This document shows, one piece after another, positions 29,365 through 40,274 of a DNA stretch of 64,000 bases (its first letter is position 1; each line of letters starts with the position of its first letter). The notes under the pieces are model-generated. The model was not told where the DNA came from, made no database searches, and was given only the letters and a program-made list of their open reading frames with translations. Location of the stretch: contig JAQTON010000004.1 of NCBI GenBank assembly GCA_028713325.1, positions 26,922-90,921 on the forward strand. Direction: 5' to 3'. A program made the translations under genes and the position numbers. The stretch comes from Candidatus Altimarinota bacterium. Lineage in GTDB: Bacteria > Patescibacteriota > Gracilibacteria > BD1-5 > UBA2023.

Positions 29365-31032
29365 TTATTCTCCATCATCTTCTTCTCTCTCTTCTTTTTG
29401 TTCACCTTTTTTCGCTTTTCTTTCGAGTTGTTCTCGATTCTTCGCTTTTTCTTCGTGATGTCTCTCCGCATCGTCCTTGAGTCGCTCGTCCTTGAGTCCT
29501 CCTCATTTCTTGAAGATACTTTCACGACCCTTGAGTTCGAGAATGATGGGCGTTCCGGCAAACCCAAAAAATTCTCGTATTCGGTTCTCGATATAACGGC
29601 GGTAGGAGAAATGGAAATGACTTTCATTATTCACCGATATCATAAACTTCGGAGGATTGATATCTACCTGAGAACCGTAGTAGATTTTCGGTTTGTGAGC
29701 CTTTCTGTTTCAGGTCGGTGCATGTTGATAGGTAATCTGTGAGAGGAAGTCGTTGAATACTCCTGTTTTCACACGCTTGTTTCGCTCGTCTCGAATCTTG
29801 AAGGCGATATCGAGAATAGTATCGACTCGTTTCCCGTCAACTGCCGAAGTAAATACAGGAGTCACATAGGAGATGAAATCAAACTCATGATTGATATATT
29901 CGATATATCGATTCATAATAGTGGACCCAGAATATCGCTCATCCGTTGTGGACATCTCGGGAGCACGATTGTGTGCCTTGAGGGGAGTTTCTGGAAGGGG
30001 AGGAAGTTTATTTCCTCGTCCTTTCGCTTTCGCTATCTTTTCTGTCTCGGATTTTGCCTTGTCTGCCTGACGTTGAGCTTCTCTCTCCTCGAGAGTTTGA
30101 ACGGTTGGACGAGCGAGAATTTTATCCCACTTGTTGCAGACGAGGATGATACCCTTCTTCTCTTCGAGGGCTCGCTCTACCACGTGCTTGTCCTGAGAAG
30201 TGATTCCCTCATCGGCATCGATAACGATGGCAACGAGATCTGCACGAGTAATGGATCGCTCCGAACGCATAACACTCCACTGTTCGAGATTGGCACTTCC
30301 AATCTTTCCGGAACGTCTGATACCCGCTGTATCTATGAGGACGATTTTTTCTCCGTTCCATTCCACGATGGAATCGATACTGTCGCGAGTGGTTCCCGGC
30401 ATATCCCGTACCATCGCACGATTCGTTCCGGTTATAGCATTGATAAGGCTTGATTTTCCGACGTTGGGACGTCCGATAATGGCGAGTTTCAGCATCCCGT
30501 CGTCATATTCCGTCTCTTCATAATCGAGTCCATTTTCCTTGAGGTTATGAACCATCGCAAGTTTGAGTATATCGAGTCCTCGATCATGGGCGGTACTCGT
30601 GATAACGAAATCGTCGAAACCGAGAGCAGCAAGAGCATAGGCTTCGTTCATCCGTTCGATATTATCCGCTTTGTTGGCGACGACGATAACCTTCTTCCCG
30701 GATTTTCTCAGGAGCTTGGCGATCTCTTCGTCGAGTGCGGTAAGTTTATCATACTCCAAAACGAAAAGAATCAGGTCGGAACGGGAGATAGATTCCTGAA
30801 CGCGACTTCGTATATCGGAAAGGATTTCATCGTCACTTCCGATAGTGAGACCTCCAGAATCGGCAAGTATGTAGGAGATGTGATTTTCCGGATCATGCAT
30901 CTGATATTCGACGATATCTCGAGTAGTATTTTCGATATCTGAAACGATGGCGATTTTGTGACCGGAAAGAACATTAAAAAGACTCGATTTCCCGACATTA
31001 GGACGTCCAACAATAGTGATTCGTGCAATCAT
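29365..31032 (-). CDS. der: GTPase Der (EngA)
   Basis: Double GTPase for 50S ribosome assembly, 555 residues (usual 440-490). GD1 has GRPNVGKSSLFN and DSGG; GD2 has GRPNVGKSSLINAI, DTAGIRR and NKWDK. Two TGA codons are read as Gly: the first (29712) connects to the KH-like domain (KIYYGSQVDINPPKF, YIENRIREFFGFAGTPI), the second lies in FKKGGGLKD. There is an extra charged insertion of about 50 residues between GD2's NKWDK and the KH domain (EEREAQRQADKAKSE, KGRGNKLPPLPETPLK), and a highly charged C-terminal tail. I chose the ATG at 31032 as it starts ARITIVGRP. Confidence 0.93.
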
Positions 31033-31050
31033 AAAACATAAAAAGGTTAC

Positions 31051-31129
31051 TGTCATCCTCGCGAAGTCGGACTCTAAAGGACTGTCTTCGCGAGATACTT
31101 TGTAGATTCCCACCTTCGCGGGAATGACA
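31051..31129. repeat. P1-like short palindromic element, copy E
   Basis: 79 bp from TGTCATCCTCGCGAAGTCGG to TTCGCGGGAATGACA, with an internal TGTCTTCGCGAGA. A compact relative of P1 in the leader region of der. Confidence 0.55.
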
Positions 31130-31225
31130 TTTCTAATAAAATCATATAAAAAATGCTATATGATTAGCATTTTTAAATTATATGTTGGCGAGTATAGCGA
31201 AAATACTTGAAAAAGCAAAAAGAAT

Positions 31226-31810
31226 CTATTTCTGTTGAGCAAGACGGAAAATTTTGGTATTGAGATTTTCTTGGATATAAGAAAAGACGGAGGAGAGAAT
31301 TTTTTTTCTGTTCTCAGAGATATTCCGAGAGTTGATTATTTGAATTTTTGTACTGATGTCGCCTCGTATTTTCTCGAGAAGTTTTGATTGAGCTGCCGGA
31401 TTATTATTTGTTACGCGTTCAAGACTTATGTTCAAATTAGCGAGTATCTTATCGATTTTGATTTTATATGATTCGATCAAAAAGGTATTGATATCATTGA
31501 TAGTTTTTTCTTTATCCTTTTTTTGTTCTTCTGTTTCTTGTTCTACCATAGAAGCTTCATCTCTTGTTTCTTGTTGTGAAATGGAAGATTTTTTATCATT
31601 GATTTCGTCTTTTTCTGTAGAACTATTATTCGTTACTCCGCTTGCAGTTGCTGATCCGGTATTGTTACTAAGAGCAAGGGAAATGCTTTCATTCGACACC
31701 GTCTCCATGGAGATATCCTCGGTTTCAGAAGTTATTTTTGACGTGGCAAAAACGTCCACGGTAAAACAGAAGGAGAGGACTATAACAACGAACTTAAGGA
31801 GAATATGCAC
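31226..31810 (-). CDS. Secreted hypothetical protein
   Basis: 194 residues with a clear signal peptide (LLKFVVIVLSFCFTVDVFA, cleavage near residue 22). The next 80 residues are low-complexity and rich in Ser, Thr, Glu and Asn; the remainder looks helical (DKILANLNISLERV, KLLEKIRGDISTKI). No family recognised. No UGA codon. A long gap (about 190 bases) separates it from der, and 94 bases follow the histidine-kinase gene end, so it may end the two-component operon or stand alone. Confidence 0.6.
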   Translation of the reverse strand: MHILLKFVVIVLSFCFTVDVFATSKITSETEDISMETVSNESISLALSNNTGSATASGVTNNSSTEKDEINDKKSSISQQETRDEASMVEQETEEQKKDKEKTINDINTFLIESYKIKIDKILANLNISLERVTNNNPAAQSKLLEKIRGDISTKIQIINSRNISENRKKILSSVFSYIQENLNTKIFRLAQQK

Positions 31811-31904
31811 GAGGCAGATATGTAATGAATTAAATTATGATTTTCAATATACTCTCTTTTACGAAAAAACAAAATCGTCAAGGTGAATAATTCGTGAAGA
31901 GCTT

Positions 31905-33245
31905 TTATTTTACAAAACTCATTTTGATGCAGAATCCTTTTCCCGTGTCACTCTCGAGAAGAAGGGTTCCTTTGTGAAGCGAGATTATTTTCTCTATTAT
32001 AGAGAGGCCTATTCCAATTCCGTGGTCGTTTGAGGCACTTCGAGACTTGTCTACTTGATAAAATTTCTCTCGAATAAAGGCAACTTCTTTTTTGGGAACT
32101 CCATTTCCATCGTCTCGGAAAGTGATGAATATTTTCCCGTTTCTCTCGCTGCTTTTTATCGTCAAAATCTTTTCTGTCCCCGCATATTTTATAAAATTTG
32201 AGAAAATATTATGCAAGAGTTGGATAAATTTACTTTCGTCAAAATTAAGAATAAGAGGAGATTTGTTTTCCGGAATAATGATCTGCTGTTTTTGTTTCGT
32301 GAGAAGAGGGATGTATTCTTCCCGCAAATGCCCGATAAGTTTCGTGAAATCAATAGAGGTGATTTTTAATGCTTCCCTGTCGGTTTGCTCGAGTTTTTCG
32401 TACTCCATAATGGAACTCGTAATTTCTATCAAACGGTTGATTTCTTTGTGAAGCAGAGCATAATTTTTCGGAGTACTTTCTATGATACCGTCATCCATTC
32501 CTTCCAGATAACATTTGATGGCGGTGATGGGGGTTTTTATCTCATGACTCAAATCCGAGAGGAGATCGGAACGGATTTTTTGCTGATGGCTTAGATTTTT
32601 ATTGAGTGCATTGATGGTACTGACAAGTGCTCAAAATTCATCCTTTTTCTTGTACTCAATCTGCCTGTATCCTTTTCGTGAGATGATATCGGAAAGATTT
32701 TCTACGATGGACTGAATGGGACGAAAAGAAAGGCGTATCCAAAGCCAAGAGACGATCAAAACAAGAACAATCACCAGAATATTTATAAAAAACATTGCCC
32801 GAATGGTTTTCAGGAGAAATTGCCCTTCCGGCGTCGTGTTATGAAGAAATGAAAAATTGAAGATTCCGGAAAAAAAAGAATCGAGAGCCTTGACGAAAAG
32901 CACCTGTTCGATGGAGTTTTCCGGAATTCCTATTTTTTGGAGGGAATCTATAATCGATGGTGCATACGTTCTCGGATTGTCGGAGAAATGTTCCAAAGAA
33001 GCGGATATTCCCGAAAGATCCGCGAGGATTTTTTTATACTCTTCCAGCGTCGCATCGTCAAGATTTTTGGTTTTTGTAAAGGCGGAGATGAGATCAAAAT
33101 TGATATCGGGAACCTCCTGTTTTATACTCGTCAAATACTCCGAAAAATACTCCGTTGCGAAGTATTTCAGTGCAAAAATATTTACCCCGATCGTCATGAC
33201 GAGAACGAGGAATATATAAATAAGGAATTTCTGAGAAAATTTCAT
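31905..33245 (-). CDS. Membrane sensor histidine kinase
   Basis: 446 residues, joined across a TGA at 32631 (KDEFGALVSTINAL). Two membrane segments (KFLIYIFLVLVMTIGVNIFA and FFINILVIVLVLIVSWLWI) flank an extracytoplasmic domain of about 135 residues. A HAMP region leads to the H-box DLSHEIKTPITAIK, then the ATPase domain with N-box FSNFIKYAG, G1 DDGNGVPK and G2 GIGIGLSI. It would sense an outside signal and phosphorylate the response regulator encoded 7 bases upstream. The signal is unknown. Confidence 0.9.
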
Positions 33246-33252
33246 GGAAAAT

Positions 33253-33942
33253 CTATAAAGAGGTTTTTATTATCCTGTATCCGATTCCTCGTACCGTCTC
33301 TATCATGGCGGCATCTCCGATTTTTCTGCGAAGATTCTTCATATGCGTATCGATGGTACGATCGTAGAGGTAGTGGTCATATCCGATAATCTCTTTCATG
33401 AGCGTTTCCCGTTCCACGATATGATCTCGATGTTCTATGAGATAGGCGAGAATCAAAAATTCCGTTTTCGTCATTTTCACGACCGTATCGGAAATTTTCA
33501 CGATATATTCTTCCATATCGAGAGTGATTGTTTCAAAAGACAGGAATAATTCTTTTTTTTCTTGATTCGATTGTTTTCCAAGACGTTTCAGTATGGCACC
33601 TATGCGGGCAATGAGTTCTCGCGGGGAAAAAGGCTTCGATATGTAATCGTCGGCCCCGAGCTCGAGAGCTCTTACTTTGTCATCCTCATTATCACGTGCC
33701 GAGAGTATGATAATGGGAATGATGCTCAGTCCTCTCAACTCCTCGCACACAGAAAAGCCATCTTTTTTTGGGAGATTCAAATCAAGAATAATGAGGTCGA
33801 AATCTGTTCCGGAATCTTTAAATACCACTATAGCCTCCTCTCAATCATGAGCAATACTCATTTTTATGTCGCTTTTGGCAAGATAGAGCGAGAGAGATTT
33901 GACGATTCCAGGATCGTCTTCGACGAGAAGGATGTGGGTCAT
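33253..33942 (-). CDS. OmpR/PhoB-family response regulator
   Basis: 229 residues, with a TGA as Gly in the second helix (AHDGEEAIVVF); the standard code would cut off the first strand. Receiver domain: acidic pair VEDDPG, phospho-acceptor in LDLNLPKKDG, and the Lys in YISKPFSP. The C-terminal winged helix has TKTEFLILAYLIEH and YDRTIDTHMKNLRRKIG. Partner of the histidine kinase just downstream. DNA targets are not evident. Confidence 0.92.
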
Positions 33943-33952
33943 AGTGAGAATT

Positions 33953-34351
33953 TTATTGTTCGTTATCTCTTAGATAGTCAAATCATTGTCCATTTGGTCC
34001 TGTCGGTATCCCATTCATAGAATGCTGTACTTTTACGGGAAGTCAGTCTTCCAAAGCTTTGGAAACAGGGCTGGTATCTCTCAAATCCATATCCCAGAGA
34101 TCCTTGGCTTCCATAGCTTTTTCGGTTTGTTGCCGTGTTTTAAATTTGAGCGTTGCTATCGATTCTGAAGCAAGACAACGGAGATATACGAGAAACACTC
34201 CAGGAATAGCAAGGAAATTCTCGAAACCTGCCTGCATTTCTTCTATGACAGATCATTGTTTGTCTAAAATTTCTTCATTTTTCCGAGTAATTTTGACAAG
34301 AGGATTTGCTTCAAAACGATCGGAAACTTTCGAGAGGAAGTCAGGCTTCAT
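33953..34351 (-). CDS. Hypothetical protein upstream of the two-component system
   Basis: 132 residues that depend on TGA as Gly at three codons (DKQGSVIEE, LEDGLPVK, NGQGFDYL). No family recognised. The centre is mildly hydrophobic (FENFLAIPGVFLVYLRCLA), and the flanks are charged. Its stop lies 10 bases before the response-regulator ATG, so it is probably the first gene of the operon. Its role might be linked to signalling, but nothing in the sequence states it. Confidence 0.6.
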
Positions 34352-34379
34352 ATTTTTAAAGATAAATAATTAAAAGCTT

Positions 34380-35393
34380 TTATTTTTTCTTACAAAGAGC
34401 ACTATAGTAGGTACTTACGTCTGTTTTCTTCGCGATTTTTCCGATAACTGCAGCGTCACAAGCGACAGTTCGTTCGAAAGCGGTCCCTTGGAGAGTTTCC
34501 ATTTTCTTTATCTCAGCGAGAGAATTCTCATATTTCCCGATGATGTAGTAACTACGGTAGCGTATGCGAAGAACTTCAAGGTCGTTCGGATTTTTTATGA
34601 TATAGCTATCAGAGAGTTTCAAAGCATCGAGAAGCTTGGTTTTGTCATATGCTGTTTTAATCTGAGCAAGAGTTACCTCGGTTGTTGCGACATTTCCAGA
34701 AGAAACGGAAGAAGTTGTAGTATTGGTATTTGCGGTACTTCCGCTTGTGCTTACTACCCCATCAAGAAGCTTCCCTTTATAGTTCGGATTTTTTATACGA
34801 GTTCGCACGGAACTTACATAGGGATTGCTTCCGAAAACGGTTCGATATTTTTGTACCGCATAATCGAGTTCGAAGAGTCCGATTTTTGTAAGATTCAGAT
34901 TATTGTCGAAAGTATACAGAACTTTTGTTTTAAATGCCGTTACTCCCGGGGGATTGTTTCCGTCATCGAGAGAGAGGAAAAAAGCGTTCGGTTCTATGAA
35001 CTCAAAGAGTCCGATAGACGTGTACCCGGGGAGATTGTTCTCCGAGAGAATAGTGCCGAGTTTTCCATTTACCTGTTTTATAACCGTGTCGTATACGTCG
35101 GATTTCGATGTTGTCACTGTGGTTATAGTCGAAGAAGAGGGTATCGTCGGAGGAGTAATGATAGCGGGAGCACTCACAGTTCCACCGGTTCCTCGGAGAC
35201 TTACAATCTCTTTTCTAAGGGCATCGTTTTCTGTTTGCAGTTCAGCGATGCGTGTTTCGTACTTTTGTATGAGTTTCGCCACCGTATCGGTCAAGACTGT
35301 TTTCATATCGGATATATCGTCGGCCCGAACGACAGAGAGCGAAGCGATGAATCCGATAAAAAGGACAGAAAGAATATATTTTTTAGTAAACAT
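34380..35393 (-). CDS. Secreted protein with coiled coil and TPR-like end
   Basis: 337 residues, with no UGA codon. Signal peptide YILSVLFIGFIASLSVVRA (cleavage near residue 24) is followed by a coiled coil (LIQKYETRIAELQTENDALR), Ser/Thr-rich linkers, a middle region, and a helical repeat-like end (LKLSDSYIIKNPNDLEVLR, RSYYIIGKYENSLAEI). Exported and perhaps cell-wall-associated. No family recognised. The Ser/Thr linkers and coiled coil match the style of surface proteins in this region. Confidence 0.65.
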   Translation of the reverse strand: MFTKKYILSVLFIGFIASLSVVRADDISDMKTVLTDTVAKLIQKYETRIAELQTENDALRKEIVSLRGTGGTVSAPAIITPPTIPSSSTITTVTTSKSDVYDTVIKQVNGKLGTILSENNLPGYTSIGLFEFIEPNAFFLSLDDGNNPPGVTAFKTKVLYTFDNNLNLTKIGLFELDYAVQKYRTVFGSNPYVSSVRTRIKNPNYKGKLLDGVVSTSGSTANTNTTTSSVSSGNVATTEVTLAQIKTAYDKTKLLDALKLSDSYIIKNPNDLEVLRIRYRSYYIIGKYENSLAEIKKMETLQGTAFERTVACDAAVIGKIAKKTDVSTYYSALCKKK

Positions 35394-35502
35394 ACGGATA
35401 AAAATTATGATTAGAAAAATTTATAGCCCAACTATACCGATTCCTCTTCCAAAATCAACTTTTTTATGAATCGGGAGAGGAGGAAGCAGGGGGAGTGTGG
35501 TT

Positions 35503-37554
35503 TTATTTGCACACCGGAACACTCGGATGGTCGAGGCAGACGAGAGATTTGAGAGAATCGTTCTCTTCCTTCAGTTTTTCTATTTGATTTTGTTGTTCTT
35601 TGGTAGCATTCACAAGGTATGGAATAATGAATTCAGTTTTTAGTCCGAGCATTCCCGTTTTCGGATCTGTTATGGAAACAGCCTCTGGAATTATCCGTTG
35701 AACATCTTGAGCGATGAAACCAAGATTATTTTTCGTTCCGGAGATATAATCATAGGCTGCTGGTTTCAGTTGTAGAACTTTTTCCAATCCATTATTGATA
35801 TATACAATATTCTCTTTAAGCCGACGATCAGAACCATATGTCCAAGCACTCTGATTGATATAGCCGGGACCTATAAAATAACCTGCCCAAGTCGTTCCAT
35901 AAGACAATAGACCATATTGCTGTGAATTAGAGGGATTTGCAACAATAGCCCAATCATTTACCGGACCAACTACCGTCAATCTATATCATGGTGCTGTCGT
36001 CCCGATCCCGACGTTCCCGCCACTCGGTTGCAATGCTAAGTTAAAAGAAGAGCCGTCATTGGTTTGATGACGATGCTGTATCCATGCAGTATATGGGCTT
36101 CCCACCATACCCCCTATCACTAGCTCAGTACCGGATCCTGGCGCCAATGCAACCATAGCAGCCGCTCCGTGTGTCAAAGAAGGATCTGAAGTACCTGCAT
36201 TAAGCAAGTGTAATTTCGACGTTGGACTCGTCGTCCCGATTCCAACATTACCACCTTCGGGCTGTAATACAAGGAATTGATTCCCACCACCTCAAGTATT
36301 TGCTTGAATTTTAAAATAATTACCCCCCGTTTGATGTGCTTCAAAAAAACCATAACTTGATCCTCCGCCAGAACCTCCAATAAATAAACCAGGCGTATTT
36401 ATCTCTCTAATATCCAATTTATATCCCGGACTCGTCGTCCCAATTCCGACATTCCCGTCTTGTCTTATAAACATTCTCGTATTAGTCCCATTTGTTTTAA
36501 GACTTATTCCACCACCTCCTGAAGTCTGATCACCACCGGCAACCGTTAGATTTAATCCTGCTGATGTGCCACTGGGTAGGGTGGTATTGATGTTGTATGT
36601 TCCATATTTAGTAAGATATCGCGTAGCGAAATTTGTTGGATGTGTTTCCTCAACTTCCATGTAGGGAGATAACTGACCACTGGTGATGTCAGAAAAAAGA
36701 TGTAATTTTTCTAATGGACTCGTCGTTCCGATTCCGACGTTCCCAGCAGTATCTACAGCTATTCGATTTGCACCAGCAGTGTCATCACCTAGATAGAAGT
36801 TACCAGCAGAGGTTGAATTTAATGTCCATTTATGACCAGTTACTGGAGTTAAATTAGAAATGGACATTTTTAACGAACTACCACTACCTCCAGCAATAGA
36901 AAGGGGAAATTCAGGACTCGTCGTCCCAATCCCGACATTCCCTCCGCTTCCGAACACCACTCGGTTGCTTCCGTTCCAGAAACGGAGTTCCTCGGAGGTT
37001 TCGTCGTGGTAGATCCCCCAGAGAGGCTTGGTTCCGGATTGGATGTCGAATTCTGCATTCGTTCCAGTAATGGTTTTGAGATGAAGAAGTTTACTCGGGA
37101 CAGTCGTCCCAATCCCGACGTTACCATCATTTCTTACAAGAAACTTATACGAACCATTAGACACGGCTCATAAAATAAGATCAGTGCCCGAAGCAGTAGT
37201 ATTATTTACCACCAATCCCAGAGCATTTGGATTACTATTTACTATTCGAGTTGCCCAATCAGCTCTATTTTCGGCAATTTCTAGTTTATAGCCTGGACTC
37301 ACCGTCCCAATCCCCACATTCCCCGTACTGTAAGAGACGCTTGTCCCGGAATTCGTCCACTGACTGGAGACAGTATTTCATAGTCGAGTATTGAGATCGT
37401 TCATATTTCCTATCATATTGTTCCAGATGGTCGCGGTGAATTGCGTTCCGGTCGTCGCATCGGGTATCGTCGTCCATGCTGCCGATACGATGAGGTATCC
37501 CATGATGAAGAGAGTGGAAGAAATGAGTGTGAGGCGAGAATAGAGGTGTTTCAT
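35503..37554 (-). CDS. Secreted fibre-like protein with S74 chaperone domain (1)
   Basis: 683 residues, with several TGA codons as Gly. Signal-anchor-like N-terminus (LTLISSTLFIMGYLIVSAA), then a long body with many GNVGIGTTSP-type motifs spaced by 30-90 residues. The C-terminus has the peptidase S74 (intramolecular chaperone of endosialidase) signature SDRRLKENIVYINNG, LGFIAQDVQ, then a coil (QQNQIEKLKEENDSLKSL) and the tail CLDHPSVPVCK. In phage tail fibres S74 trimerises the fibre and cuts itself off before Ser-Asp. A bacterial adhesin or appendage is likely; no phage genes are nearby. Confidence 0.83.
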
Positions 37555-37572
37555 AAAAATAGTGGTTGGGAA

Positions 37573-37860
37573 TTAAAACAGATCTGAATGAGTGCCAGTT
37601 AACTCTAGATAAAGAATGCCATTTGGATAATCTTTCTGAGACGCCTTTTTATAGTACATAAGCAACCAATCAGGTTCGATATGGAGTTCGCGAAAACGAA
37701 AGAAATTTCCCGTTAATGTATGATCTTTGCAAGAATATGGAAGAGGCAAATCATTTGCAAGAAGGAATATTATATCATTGAACTTTTTCATAGTTTTTCC
37801 TCGCTTTTCCATGGTCTTATATGAATGCTTAAAAGCATTTGAACGATTTATAAAACGCAT
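37573..37860 (-). CDS. YafQ/RelE-family toxin
   Basis: 95 residues. The YafQ signature is clear: KTMEKRGKTMKKFNDIIFLL, then SCKDHTLTGNFFRFRELHIE, PDWLLMYYK, and LELTGTHSDLF at the end. YafQ toxins are ribosome-dependent mRNA endonucleases using the conserved His residues (DH, ELHIE, GTHSD). It follows the antitoxin gene with no gap, which is the usual order. It sits between the first S74 gene and the pilin-like genes. Confidence 0.88.
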   Translation of the reverse strand: MRFINRSNAFKHSYKTMEKRGKTMKKFNDIIFLLANDLPLPYSCKDHTLTGNFFRFRELHIEPDWLLMYYKKASQKDYPNGILYLELTGTHSDLF

Positions 37861-38133
37861 TTAATTGGCAAGATCACGAAATAAATCTTCTATATTATCA
37901 AATCCTTTATAATTTTTTGATTGATCACTTGCTAAAAGAATCTTTGCAGTCCTTGCATTTGGTTTATGTTCGATAGGAAAAGGAATAGACCGAGTGGTGC
38001 GAACTTGAGTGAAGAACATCTTGATTGCCTGTGCCGGAGTGATGCCGAGATCACTAAATACCGCAAAAGTTTCCTGTTTTTCTTTTGCATCTATGCGTAT
38101 TTGATATGTTTTTGAATGAGATAGAGTGGACAT
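37861..38133 (-). CDS. RelB/DinJ-family antitoxin
   Basis: 90 residues. Ribbon-helix-helix N-terminus (TYQIRIDAKEKQETFAVFSD) and the family motif GITPAQAIKMFFTQV, then IPFPI. The C-terminal part would wrap the YafQ toxin. Genes are adjacent, antitoxin first, so translation is coupled. Such pairs repress their own promoter; an AT-rich gap of 65 bases precedes the start. Confidence 0.88.
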   Translation of the reverse strand: MSTLSHSKTYQIRIDAKEKQETFAVFSDLGITPAQAIKMFFTQVRTTRSIPFPIEHKPNARTAKILLASDQSKNYKGFDNIEDLFRDLAN

Positions 38134-38198
38134 AGGAATGAAGAATGAGAAAATAGTACGTATATTGTACTGACAAAAAGAGATAATTCAAATGATTT

Positions 38199-39575
38199 TT
38201 AATAAGCAGAGCACCCACTTCCGAAAAATATACCGAAGAAACATCCGTTATTGAACGGTAAAGGGCTTGTATTCTCCCGTACCACTTCAAACTGCTTGTA
38301 CCGATAATCATTATCTCGATCGATGATGATATCGGTTCCGAGGTATTTTATAATACCATTTCCCGAGTCATCGAGCGGTACAAAGTATACCCCTGATCCA
38401 TTCTCATTCTCCATCGTGATTTTATATTTCAGAAAATCCACTCAGGTATTGGTGAGGTTTCCGGAAAAAGAGAGAAAGAGTGCATAATCTTTATTCTTCA
38501 GATCAAAAACTTTCGCTCCGTTTTTCGACCCACCGAGACTTAAATCCGACATTAACCAACCGATTCCTCCGGTACCGAAAGAAGCGGTGTTTCCGATCAG
38601 TGTCCGTAATTCTTTTATGCTCTCAAATCGGGAAGTATCGAATTCCACTATTTTTATGTTGTAAGGATTATCGATATCGAGTCGGAGATATCCCGTTTGA
38701 GTATTGCCGGCTGTAATCGCATAGGAAGCAATGTTGAGAGGGTTGCCCGCGATATACATGCGAATCGGTGTATTCATGGCAAAACTATTGTACCATCAGG
38801 TATTCTTTTTTATATACCCGTAGAGCGTTCTTCTCGCAAGATCGTCATCATCGCTCAGTCCGTTCGGATAGAGGATAACTCCGATGGAGGATGCTTGAAA
38901 ATTATCGGAATCACGGTCGAGGTCGAGACCGGAAAATACTCCCGTCGCCGTAAAAGAGATAAGGGTTCCCGATCCATCCGAGAATGTCCCGGTACGTGAT
39001 CCGGTGCCTCCAATCGGCTGGAACGAGAGAGTGGATCAGAGATAGCTTCCCGTTGTGAAGACCGTTCCCATTGAATCATAGGAGAGGAGGAGATTTCCAT
39101 CCGAAGTTGACCCGGAACAGACGAAAGAGACATTGTTATAGAACGGAACGGTCGATATGTTTTCGAGCGTTCCGCCATCGAGTGTTCCACTCATCGTCAC
39201 TAAGTCCGGGCACTTAACCGTATCGGTGAACCCACTTCCGTTCGTATTGAGAAATATATCGTACCCCATCGCGAGATCCGCTTTTTCTGTCAGATTGGAA
39301 TGGAGTTTCGAATCATAGTTTTGCAAGTCGAGATTTTGAGTAAGCGTATCCATCTTGATGGTGATGATATATCCGATGATAACCGCAAAGAAGCTTATCA
39401 TCATGGCGTACAGAAACACACTTCCTCGGGAACTGCGAAAAAACTCGTTCTTCGAGATTAAATCTCCGCTTCCTCACTCTCCGTACAGTCGTACGGTTCG
39501 CTCCGGTTCTCGATTTGCACTCGAATTACTTCGCTTTTGCACAGTTCTAAAATCAGTGTGATTTATTTTAATCAT
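38199..39575 (-). CDS. Pilin-like protein with element P2 in its leader region
   Basis: 458 residues from the ATG at 39575, with four TGA codons as Gly. A 50-residue N-terminal part ends in SSRG followed by SVFLYAMMISFFAVIIGYIITIK, a class III-like cleavage site and hydrophobic helix as in PilX/PilV-type minor pilins. The body is rich in Gly, Ser and Asp with segments such as GTGSRTGTFSDGSGT. Almost all of the leader is encoded by element P2 (39430-39547). Starts at GTG 39419 or ATG 39404 are alternatives that would lose the cleavage site. Stop TAG of the next pilin-like gene lies 4 bases upstream. Confidence 0.7.
39430..39547. repeat. Structured element P2, copy 2 (inside coding region)
   Basis: 118 bp from GAACTGCGAAAAAACTCGT to TTTTGCACAGTTC. 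It aligns with 28917-29034 along its full length (ATCTCCGC, CTCACTCTCCGTAC, GTACGGTTCG, CTCGAATTACTTCG). The outer stem here is GAACTG/CAGTTC rather than GAACCTCT/AGAGGTTC. Confidence 0.7.
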
Positions 39576-39578
39576 AAT

Positions 39579-40211
39579 CTAGAAATCAAGGGTAAATGAA
39601 AATGTCGTAATACTTGGAATCGCGATATCTCGTGACTGCCCGTTGAGTGCCTCATGGAAAGGAGTTTCTATATCGAAGGTATATTCAAAAAGAGACCCAG
39701 AATTATAGGGAGTGATAAAAAAATCCGTTACGGTAAGCTCCTTAAAAAGTCCTTCATCCGCAAATTCTATGCCGTATACGCTTCCGGTATCCGAAAGTAT
39801 GGAATCAATCTGTGAGGCGGTAAGTTTCTGGTAGGCAATAACCTTCTTTCCATACGTGTTTTTGTTCGAAATAGGGTCAAGTTTGGAAGTATTTTCACTT
39901 TTTTCTTCCACTATTCAGACAAGCACTCAAGAAGTCCTGTCTGGACGAAGGAGAAGTCATATGTTGTACATCCCCGTTCCTTCTACGACAACACTCCCGC
40001 TTGAATAGAGCTTCCCAAAATTATTCATCACCCCTATAAAATCCGTGAGACTGGTATAAACACGCGTAGACTGTTTGGATAGGAGAATATCGTTCTGAAG
40101 TTTTGTCAGAAAACCGAGAACCCCCCCCATAATCATTACCGATATGGTTATGGCAATAACTATTTCAATGAGGGTAAAACCGACGGTTCGTCTCATAAAG
40201 CTTTTTTTCAT
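39579..40211 (-). CDS. Minor pilin (PilW/GspJ-like)
   Basis: 210 residues, with TGA as Gly in YNIGLLLRPDRTSGVLVG (three codons). Leader MKKSFMRRTVG and the methylation motif GFTLIEIVIAITISVMIMG. The rest fits a minor pilin with a beta-rich C-terminus (ending TTFSFTLDF). It is the first gene of the minus-strand pair and is divergent from another pilin-like gene at 40275. In type IV systems such minor pilins prime assembly and cap the fibre. Confidence 0.82.
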
Positions 40212-40274
40212 TTTTCTTTCAAGTGATTTTGGATATAATAGGGAATATTTCCTTATATTGAAAGTATATCTATT

